From NCBI RefSeq assembly GCF_900114925.1, contig NZ_FOUR01000002.1, positions 62,001-126,000 on the forward strand: a DNA stretch of 64,000 nucleotides, given 5' to 3'. The notes beneath the pieces were generated by a model. It did not search any database and had not been told where the DNA came from. It worked only from the letters and a program-made list of their open reading frames with translations. Positions 8,181 to 14,175 of the stretch are shown piece after piece. The position numbers were made by a program, and so were the translations under genes. The DNA comes from Marinobacter pelagius. Lineage in GTDB: Bacteria > Pseudomonadota > Gammaproteobacteria > Pseudomonadales > Oleiphilaceae. Within the stretch, counting starts at the first letter, position 1. The number at the start of each line of letters is the position of its first letter.

Positions 8181-9854
8181 TTACTTGCTGGCTTCATCCC
8201 GCAGTTCGCGACGCAGGATCTTGCCCACGTTGGTCTTGGGCAGTTCGTCACGGAACTCGAAGTGCTTGGGCACCTTGTAGGCGGTCAGGCGTTCACGGCA
8301 GAACTCTTTCAGTTCGTTCTCGCTGACGCCCTCGGGGGTCGGTACAAGATAGACCTTGACTGCCTCGCCGCTCTTGGCATCCGGAATGCCGACGGCCGCA
8401 CACTCCACCACTTTCGGGTGTGCGCTCACCACGTCTTCCACTTCGTTCGGGAACACATTGAAGCCGGACACGATGATCATGTCCTTCTTACGGTCAACGA
8501 TCCGGATGTAGCCGTCTTCCTGGATCAGGGCAATATCCCCGGTCTTCAGGAAACCATCCTCGGTGAAGGACTTCTGGGTATCCTCCGGGCGCTGCCAGTA
8601 GCCGCGCATCACCTGGGGCCCTTTGACACACAGCTCGCCAGGCTCGCCCAGCGGGGTCTCGTTACCGTCATCATCGATGGTCTTGACGATGGTCGAGGGA
8701 ATCGGCAGGCCGATGGTACCGATCTGAATGGCGCTGTGGGGGTTGAATGTAACCACCGGGGAGGTTTCGGTCATCCCGTAACCCTCGGAGATCTCGCAAC
8801 CGGTCACCCGTTGCCACATCTTGGCGGTGTCACTGGTCAGGGCCATACCACCGGAGGATGTGAGCTTCAGGGAGCTGAAGTCCAGATCCTGGAACTCTTC
8901 GTTGTTGCACAGGGCAACGAAAAGGGTGTTCAGACCGAGGAAAGCGGTGAACTTGTGGTTCTTCAGTTCTTTCACAAAGCCCGGAATGTCCCGCGGATTC
9001 GGGATCAGCACGTTGTGCGCGCCGGCTTCCAGCATGATGCCGCAGTTCAGGGTGAAGGAATAAATGTGGTACAGCGGCAGGGGCGCGATGACCACTTCCT
9101 TGCCCTCTTCCACGGTGTCTTCCATCATCGGCCGGACCTGAAGCAGGTTCGCCACCAGATTGCTGTGGGTCAGCATGGCACCTTTGGCCACACCGGTAGT
9201 ACCGCCGGTGTACTGCAGAACCGCGACATCGTCGTTCTTGGTCTCTACCGGGGTGAACTTTTCACGGGCGCCGGCACCCAGAACCGCCGGGAGCTTGTGG
9301 GCACCGGGAATGTTGAACGCCGGCACCATCTTCTTGAGATGCTTGACTGCGGCATTCATCAGGGTGCGCTTAATCGGCGAGTTCATGTCGGCGATTTCGG
9401 TAATGATGACATGCTCTATGCCGGTCTGGGGCACCACCTTTTCGGCGTTGTCTGCCATGTTAGCCAGCACCACCAGGGCCTTGGCGCCGGAGTCGTTGAA
9501 CTGATGTTCCATTTCCCGCTGGGTGTAGAGCGGGTTGGTATTGACGACAATCATGCCGGCACGCATCGCGCCGAAAACCACCACAGGGTACTGGGGAAGG
9601 TTCGGCATCTGGACAGCGATGCGGTCCCCGGGCTTGAGGTCAGTCTTGTTCTGCAGCCAGGCGGCAAAGTTACGGCTTTGGGTGTCGAGGTCACGGTAAG
9701 TGAGAGTTGCGCCAACAGCACTGAATGCGGGGCGGTCCGCGTATTTCTTCACGGCCTGCTCGAACACATCCACCATGCTCTGGTATTTATCCAGGTCTAC
9801 CTCGCGGGGCACGCCGGCGGGGTATTTGTCCTGATAAAACTGCTCAAAATCCAT
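8181..9854 (-). CDS. fadD: Long-chain fatty-acid--CoA ligase
   Basis: AMP-forming acyl-CoA synthetase that activates fatty acids with ATP and CoA at the inner membrane, the entry step of beta-oxidation. The P-loop-like motif YTGGTTGVAKGAMLTH, the EGYGMTETSP adenylate motif, the FLKTGDIALI segment, DRKKDMIIVSGFNVFP and the C-terminal catalytic lysine region KTNVGKILRRELR are all present. I set the start at ATG 9854 (MDFEQFYQ) because the AGGAG site is well spaced for it. The ATG at 9860 sits almost on that site. At 557 residues it matches E. coli FadD (561). It has its own terminator downstream. Confidence 0.94.
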   Translation of the reverse strand: MDFEQFYQDKYPAGVPREVDLDKYQSMVDVFEQAVKKYADRPAFSAVGATLTYRDLDTQSRNFAAWLQNKTDLKPGDRIAVQMPNLPQYPVVVFGAMRAGMIVVNTNPLYTQREMEHQFNDSGAKALVVLANMADNAEKVVPQTGIEHVIITEIADMNSPIKRTLMNAAVKHLKKMVPAFNIPGAHKLPAVLGAGAREKFTPVETKNDDVAVLQYTGGTTGVAKGAMLTHSNLVANLLQVRPMMEDTVEEGKEVVIAPLPLYHIYSFTLNCGIMLEAGAHNVLIPNPRDIPGFVKELKNHKFTAFLGLNTLFVALCNNEEFQDLDFSSLKLTSSGGMALTSDTAKMWQRVTGCEISEGYGMTETSPVVTFNPHSAIQIGTIGLPIPSTIVKTIDDDGNETPLGEPGELCVKGPQVMRGYWQRPEDTQKSFTEDGFLKTGDIALIQEDGYIRIVDRKKDMIIVSGFNVFPNEVEDVVSAHPKVVECAAVGIPDAKSGEAVKVYLVPTPEGVSENELKEFCRERLTAYKVPKHFEFRDELPKTNVGKILRRELRDEASK

Positions 9855-9885
9855 CACCATCTCCTGTTTGGCGCTTCTGATTGTA

Positions 9886-9897
9886 ATGGTCGACCAA
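9886..9897. promoter_or_regulatory. Short palindrome in the fadD / hydratase divergent region
   Basis: A 10-bp perfect palindrome, TGGTCGACCA, lies about 35 bp upstream of fadD in a gap shared with the divergent MaoC-type gene. It is close to the half-sites of the fatty-acid regulator FadR (TGGTC and GACCA), but FadR sites have one more base in the centre. It is a possible operator only. Confidence 0.25.
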
Positions 9898-10041
9898 TGT
9901 CAGGCTGATCAAAAAATCAACCCGACAAAAGTATCAGCCGAAAAAAAGTGGAGAGAGAATAGCAGTTTTGTAATCGATGAGGTAGGTTTCAGGCATCACA
10001 CCGAACAACTGTTTTGCTTTCAATAACGTGCGGAGCACACG

Positions 10042-10527
10042 ATGAACGATACCCTGGATACGCTGGAAAATGTCACCTATGACGAACTCAATGAGGGCGA
10101 TACCGCCACGTTCACCCGGACTCTCACCGAGGATGACCTTTACCTGTTCGCGGCGGTTTCCGGTGATGTGAATCCGGTACACCTGGACGCCGAATTTGCG
10201 GCCAATACCATGTTCAAGGAACGCATCGCCCACGGCATGTGGAGCGGCTCCCTGGTCTCGGCCGCACTGGCGACCGTGATGCCGGGGCCGGGAACCATCT
10301 ATCTGGAACAGAACCTCTCCTTCAAACGGCCGGTAAAGCTGGATGACACTATCACGGTGAAGCTGAAAGTTCTGAGAAAGGAGCCGAAAAACCGGGTTGT
10401 TGTGGAATGCGATGTGCGGAACCAGAACGACCAGCAGGTGGTAGTTGGCGAAGCCAAGGTGATTGCCCCGAAGGACAAGGTGAAGCTGAACAAGCCGAAC
10501 CTGCCCGAGATCACCATCGACCGCTGA
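10042..10527 (+). CDS. MaoC-family (R)-specific enoyl-CoA hydratase
   Basis: Hotdog-fold hydratase of 161 residues. The hydratase-2 motif is intact: Asp42 and His47 in SGDVNPVHLD, followed by the conserved GMWSGSLVSAAL helix. It should hydrate trans-2-enoyl-CoA to (R)-3-hydroxyacyl-CoA, linking beta-oxidation to polyhydroxyalkanoate or other lipid synthesis, as PhaJ does. The N-terminal 25 residues precede the usual core. A CGGAG ribosome site precedes ATG 10042. The gene is divergent from fadD, which suits a shared fatty-acid signal. No PHA synthase is in the window, so the PHA link is only inferred. Confidence 0.85.
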   Translation: MNDTLDTLENVTYDELNEGDTATFTRTLTEDDLYLFAAVSGDVNPVHLDAEFAANTMFKERIAHGMWSGSLVSAALATVMPGPGTIYLEQNLSFKRPVKLDDTITVKLKVLRKEPKNRVVVECDVRNQNDQQVVVGEAKVIAPKDKVKLNKPNLPEITIDR

Positions 10528-10558
10528 ACGGGCGCCCTGCCCGCTGCAGCATATTAAG

Positions 10559-10588
10559 TTTCCTGCCGGGACTCAGCCCGGCAGGAAA
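10559..10588. terminator. Hairpin between convergent hydratase and transducer genes
   Basis: A 12-bp perfect stem (TTTCCTGCCGGG at 10559-10570 and its complement at 10577-10588) with a 6-base loop sits where the two genes converge. It overlaps the last codons of the minus-strand transducer gene. Neither side has a real T-run, so it may be a weak bidirectional terminator or an mRNA-stabilising hairpin. Confidence 0.5.
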
Positions 10589-11631
10589 TCCACCGGGAAT
10601 CGTACCTTCCGCCGCTCGACACTGTCTGCGCCAAAGTTGAACATGCGCACTCGCATGGCGATACGCTGCTCCAGGGTCGGATTTTCCAGCTCCGAACTCA
10701 CCACCTCGCAGGCGGACACCGATCCATCCGGCTCGATCACCAGCTCAAGCAGAACCTTGCCTTCCAACGTCGGATCCTGGCGCAGTTCCCGCTTGTAGAG
10801 AGAATAGAGCGCGGTTTTCTGGGCATCGAACACCTTGCGGATATTGCTCATCGCCCGTTCTCCCGCGGAGGGTTCCGCGGCGGCGGTGTTGGCACGGGCT
10901 ACGGTTTGCTGCTCCGGTTCGTTCGTGGGCTCGACTTTCTTGACCTGGTGGTCGGCTACTGCGACGTCTGCTGCCGGGTTTTCTCCGTCTTCGACGCCCC
11001 CGCTGCCCTTCAGAACTTCCGGGCGCTCAGGTTCCGGGGAGACTGGTCGGGGTTCCGATCCCACATTGGCGGCCATAGCCGTAGCCTGCTCCGACGAAGA
11101 CTCCCGGAGCGACGCCAGCCGGTCCTTCATGGCCAGCAGGCCTGAGCGGGAGGCGGTTTCGCGGGCTTGCTCGGCGGTTCGGCGCGCCAGGGGCGTGGGC
11201 GGGGTCTGATGAACTTGTTCATCTGACCCCTTTTTCAATTCAGCGACCTCGGGGGGTGAACTTGGGGTCAGATGAACAAGTTCATCAGACCCCGTTTCTA
11301 CGTCGGCGGCCTCGGGGGTTGAAGGTGAAGTTGGGGTCAGATGAAGGTTTTCATCAGACCCCTTTGCCAGCTCCGGGGTCTGAAGAACTTGTTCTTCTGA
11401 CCCCTTCTTCACCTCCGGCGCCGCAACCAACCTGGCAAGCCGAGCCGGCACCTCCTCCACTTCGGCCCGCTCCCGCTCCGGCAACTCCATGGACGGAATC
11501 CACAGCGCCGGTGGCAAGAACACCAGCACGGTCAGTACCAGAATCCCCACAAACCGCCCGCGCTCACCCGGCGCCCGGGACCAGGGCAGGCGCGGACTCT
11601 GCCAATCCTGCTGCACCTGGGCCTCAGCCAT
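10573..11631 (-). CDS. TonB/AgmX-like energy transducer with in-frame palindrome repeats
   Basis: Last gene of the envelope-motor operon. One transmembrane anchor (about residues 27-45), a long low-complexity periplasmic linker, then a C-terminal domain (about 255-352) resembling the AgmX/PglI or TonB C-terminus, with GKVLLELVIEPDGSVSACEVVSS. It should couple the ExbB/ExbD channel to an outer-membrane or periplasmic partner. The linker holds four copies of a decapeptide (GSEEQVLQTP 77-86, GSDENLHLTP 91-100, GSDELVHLTP 114-123, GSDEQVHQTP 135-144), each encoded by a 30-bp palindrome. It overlaps the second ExbD gene by 8 bp. The C-terminal stop lies inside a hairpin. The partner protein is unknown. 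Confidence 0.8.
   Translation of the reverse strand: MAEAQVQQDWQSPRLPWSRAPGERGRFVGILVLTVLVFLPPALWIPSMELPERERAEVEEVPARLARLVAAPEVKKGSEEQVLQTPELAKGSDENLHLTPTSPSTPEAADVETGSDELVHLTPSSPPEVAELKKGSDEQVHQTPPTPLARRTAEQARETASRSGLLAMKDRLASLRESSSEQATAMAANVGSEPRPVSPEPERPEVLKGSGGVEDGENPAADVAVADHQVKKVEPTNEPEQQTVARANTAAAEPSAGERAMSNIRKVFDAQKTALYSLYKRELRQDPTLEGKVLLELVIEPDGSVSACEVVSSELENPTLEQRIAMRVRMFNFGADSVERRKVRFPVDFLPG
11201..11404. repeat. Four copies of a 30-bp palindrome inside a coding gene
   Basis: Units lie at 11201-11230, 11264-11293, 11333-11362 and 11375-11404. Each starts GGGGTC and ends GACCCC, with a near-palindromic 18-base core. The arms and core differ slightly between units, mostly by compensating changes that keep the hairpin. 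All four sit in the same reading frame of the transducer gene and add ten residues each. A fifth copy, a perfect palindrome, lies outside genes at 18999-19028. They resemble REP-type elements of the GGGGTCAGA...TCTGACCCC kind. Confidence 0.9.
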
Positions 11632-12112
11632 TGCGCACCTCCGGCTCGACCGCCAGCCTTACCTGCCGGAATTGCTGGTCAACGCAGGTCTGCATGATCC
11701 TGCGCAGCAGCCGGTAATCGGTATCCCGGGCAGCCATGATGGTGATTGGCAGACCCTGTTCCGGAATTTCCTGCAGGCGGTCACGGCGATAGGCCAGCTC
11801 CTCCGACAAACCGGAGATGTGACGATCCCCCTTCTCAATGCCGTCCAGCCGCGCCACTTCCCGACCCTGCACCAGAATCGACCGGCCGCTGACCTGGACC
11901 GTCAGGTTTTCCACTGCCTGCTGCTCCGCGCTGGAAACTGGCAGCGGCACGTCGGTGGAGTTCTGCATCACTTTCACATCGGACGAGTTCACCATCAGGA
12001 AGAACACCAGAATGGTGAAGATATCCATGAGCGACACCAGATTCAGGCCACCGGCCTTGTGCATCCGGCCATAGTGACGGCGCAGCCGCCGGGAACGATG
12101 GGAGCTTTTCAT
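11624..12112 (-). CDS. exbD: ExbD/TolR-type proton channel subunit, Asp-containing
   Basis: Biopolymer-transport ExbD/TolR family, 162 residues. A basic cytoplasmic N-terminus is followed by one transmembrane helix (about 23-42, NLVSLMDIFTILVFFLM). Asp30 in SLMDIF matches the conserved proton-path Asp of ExbD and TolR. A periplasmic domain follows (about 45-162). It overlaps the upstream ExbD gene by 4 bp (ATGA) and the transducer gene by 8 bp. With the ExbB-type channel it should use the proton gradient to move the transducer. This is the second of two ExbD genes and, by its Asp, the likely functional one. Confidence 0.88.
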   Translation of the reverse strand: MKSSHRSRRLRRHYGRMHKAGGLNLVSLMDIFTILVFFLMVNSSDVKVMQNSTDVPLPVSSAEQQAVENLTVQVSGRSILVQGREVARLDGIEKGDRHISGLSEELAYRRDRLQEIPEQGLPITIMAARDTDYRLLRRIMQTCVDQQFRQVRLAVEPEVRNG

Positions 12113-12639
12113 GCACCCTCCCCGGCCGCAGGTGCCGCCAGGTCAGCCAGCGCCCGGTCCTCCGGCGCATCCATCAGGGAAATATCGGGAAACAGTTCTC
12201 CCTCCACGACACTTGCGGCCACCACGGCGGGATAGGAGCGGACGGTGTCCATGGTGGTAACCAGGGTCTGGTAGTCGATGTCGGGGCCCACCTCAAGAAT
12301 CACGTCGGTCTTGTCCGGTACCCGGGCTTTGATCCCCCGAAGCAGGTTTCTCAGACTCTCAAAGTCTTGCTTGCCGTCAGTCGCGGGCAAGACCCGGAGC
12401 AGACCCCGCTCGGAATCCGCTACTTCGATGCCTCCAGGAATCAGGGTGACCACCAGATCGAGTTGCTCCGACTCAAGCGGTTCGCCCTCCTGCAGCCCGG
12501 GAAAATTCAGCTCGATCATGCGTACCTGGCTGAACACCATGCCCAGCAGCAGCACGGGCACGAGCACGATCATAAGGTTCAGGAACGCGGTGATATCCAG
12601 TTCCGGAGAATTCGTCATCCGACGATGTCGACGTCTCAT
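12109..12639 (-). CDS. exbD: ExbD/TolR-type subunit with Asn at the proton-path position
   Basis: ExbD/TolR family, 176 residues, with an Arg-rich N-terminus, one transmembrane helix (about 17-38) and a periplasmic domain. In the helix the segment DITAFLNLMIVLVP aligns with the ExbD pattern xVTPFIDVMLVL, and the essential Asp is replaced by Asn21. There is an Asp six residues earlier (Asp15), but it is at the membrane edge. If the alignment holds, this subunit cannot carry protons the usual way and may be structural. The ATG 12639 start follows GGAGGGA. It overlaps the next ExbD by ATGA and lies 43 bp after the channel gene. Confidence 0.85.
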   Translation of the reverse strand: MRRRHRRMTNSPELDITAFLNLMIVLVPVLLLGMVFSQVRMIELNFPGLQEGEPLESEQLDLVVTLIPGGIEVADSERGLLRVLPATDGKQDFESLRNLLRGIKARVPDKTDVILEVGPDIDYQTLVTTMDTVRSYPAVVAASVVEGELFPDISLMDAPEDRALADLAAPAAGEGA

Positions 12640-12682
12640 GGTCCATTCCCTCCGCAGTGCTGTTGCGGGACCGCTGCCAGCT

Positions 12683-13339
12683 TCACGCTGCCGCGCCGCT
12701 GGCGCCGGACGGTGTTGGCTCGGAGACCAGGTTCAACAACTTGACCCCGGCCATCTCGAAGCTGTCCACGATTTCATTGGTGCGGGTCTGCAGCAGGGCA
12801 TGAAACATCAGCAGTGGAATCGCCGACATCAGGCCGAAAGCCGTGGTGTTCATGGCAACGGAGATACTCTCGGAGAGCAGGCTGGCCTTCTGGGCGGGAT
12901 CGGCGGCAGCAACCGCCGTGAATGCAGAGATCAGACCGATAATGGTGCCCAACAGCCCCAGCAGGGTCGCGATATTGGCCAGGGTCGCCAGATATTGGGT
13001 GCGTTTTTCCAGCCTGGGCAGGACTTCCATCAGCCCTTCTTCCATGGCGTACTCAATATCCTCCCGTCGACTGTTGCTGACCAGGCGACCAAGGCCTGCC
13101 CCCATGATCGAGCCGATCGCACTGTTGGAGTGGCTGGCAGCTTTCATCGCCCGCTGGTAATCCCGTTTCTGTAACAGTGGCAGGATGCCCTTTTCGAACG
13201 TGACACGGTTTTTCCGGCCCACCGAGGCCAGAAAGATAAAGCGCTCAAGGGCGATGGCCAGCCCGAGGGCCAGTACCACGGCAATCGGGTACATGAAGGG
13301 GCCACCTTCCTGAAAAAAACGAACGATTGTTTCCAGCAT
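12683..13339 (-). CDS. exbB: MotA/TolQ/ExbB proton channel family protein
   Basis: Inner-membrane channel subunit of 218 residues. Three transmembrane segments are visible at about 10-33, 115-140 and 158-182, with the cytoplasmic region between the first two. The TM3 segment AMNTTAFGLMSAIP carries the conserved polar Thr of TolQ/ExbB. It should form a pentamer around the ExbD dimer and convert proton flow into motion. The start has GGGAG upstream. It lies between the small exported protein gene and the first ExbD gene. Context with TPR proteins rather than tol-pal or a TonB receptor argues against a plain TolQ or siderophore ExbB. Confidence 0.9.
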   Translation of the reverse strand: MLETIVRFFQEGGPFMYPIAVVLALGLAIALERFIFLASVGRKNRVTFEKGILPLLQKRDYQRAMKAASHSNSAIGSIMGAGLGRLVSNSRREDIEYAMEEGLMEVLPRLEKRTQYLATLANIATLLGLLGTIIGLISAFTAVAAADPAQKASLLSESISVAMNTTAFGLMSAIPLLMFHALLQTRTNEIVDSFEMAGVKLLNLVSEPTPSGASGAAA

Positions 13340-13366
13340 TGTTATTCTCCCGTTTCTACTGCTCGG

Positions 13367-13696
13367 TTAAGGCTGAATGCCTTGTGGGTCCAGGGTCATG
13401 GGATCCAGGGTGTTCCGGAACCTGCGATGACGTTCCACCACCATGGGATCAATGGGCTGCTCCAGCTCCGGGGCCTGGTCTTCAAGTTCTGCCCGGGGCC
13501 TGCGAGGCAGGCTTGGGGGTTGCCAGGGCAAAATGAAAAGAATTCGCGGTTCATCCTCGCCGTTGGTGGCGGATATCCCGGCAATCTCCAGGTTTGCGCG
13601 CTCTTTCTCCGGCGTTGTGTTTTCCCCGGCAATAGCAGTGGTAGCGAACACGATCAGCAAAGCCAGCGGTTTGGCCAGGTCGGCAATCCGTTTCAT
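13367..13696 (-). CDS. Small exported protein of the envelope-motor operon
   Basis: I do not recognise the family. The product is 109 residues with an N-terminal signal peptide (about 1-22, ending IAG), then a hydrophilic, proline-rich region (LPWQPPSLPRRPR near 55) and a charged C-terminal part. No membrane segment follows the signal, so it should be periplasmic. I chose ATG 13696, which overlaps the upstream stop as TGATG and has GGAGG at good spacing, rather than the GTG one codon earlier. Its place between the TPR lipoprotein and the channel gene suggests a small accessory part of the machine. Confidence 0.7.
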   Translation of the reverse strand: MKRIADLAKPLALLIVFATTAIAGENTTPEKERANLEIAGISATNGEDEPRILFILPWQPPSLPRRPRAELEDQAPELEQPIDPMVVERHRRFRNTLDPMTLDPQGIQP

Positions 13697-14175
13697 CACT
13701 GGAGCCTCCTTTCAAGATCCGCAATCCACCCGTCCACTTCAGCGTCTTCCTCATTGACCAGGTTCTGGTATGCCCGGTAATGGGTCAGCGCCTTGTCCAG
13801 CTCCAGCAGATAGAGTTCCGAGATCACCGCCAGGTTGTAATGCAACTCGGCTACCCCGGGGGACCTGGTCACACCCTGCTCCAGCAAGTCCGCCGCCTCC
13901 GCGAACCGGTACTGTTCTTTCAGGGCCAGGGCCAGATTGTTGATCGCCACCGGGTCTTCCGGATTGAGTGCTACGGCCTGACGCCAGATTTCAATGGCCG
14001 CCTCCCGGGCACCCTGTTCCCATGCGCTCATGGCTCGCCTGGCATGCTCGGCAGCCAGTGCAGGATCGGTTTCGGGCTCTGCGGCTTGCTGCTCCACGGC
14101 GGGACCGGCACAGCCGGCCAGCCAGAGAGCTCCAAGCAAACCCAACAACCGGCACAGGCGGAAATCAGGCATCAT
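13696..14175 (-). CDS. TPR-repeat lipoprotein
   Basis: A 159-residue exported lipoprotein: a signal peptide with a lipobox (LWLAGC, Cys about 22) and then tetratricopeptide repeats from about 43 to 130 (helix pairs around MSAWEQGAREAAIEIWRQAV and AIAINNLALAL-type segments). The residue after Cys is Ala, so by the +2 rule it should go to the outer membrane. It overlaps the large TPR gene upstream and the small exported protein gene downstream. It resembles PilF/NlpI-like TPR lipoproteins in plan, but the operon context points to a role in the ExbBD machine. The start could be either ATG at 14175 or 14172. Confidence 0.8.
   Translation of the reverse strand: MMPDFRLCRLLGLLGALWLAGCAGPAVEQQAAEPETDPALAAEHARRAMSAWEQGAREAAIEIWRQAVALNPEDPVAINNLALALKEQYRFAEAADLLEQGVTRSPGVAELHYNLAVISELYLLELDKALTHYRAYQNLVNEEDAEVDGWIADLERRLQ

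Noticed and set aside
7962..9908. A 648-codon plus-strand open frame opposite fadD
   Set aside because: Antisense to fadD and running through its terminator; no domain or ribosome site supports it.
13367..13699. GTG start one codon before the chosen ATG of the small exported protein
   Set aside because: The ATG at 13696 has better ribosome-site spacing and couples to the upstream stop as TGATG.
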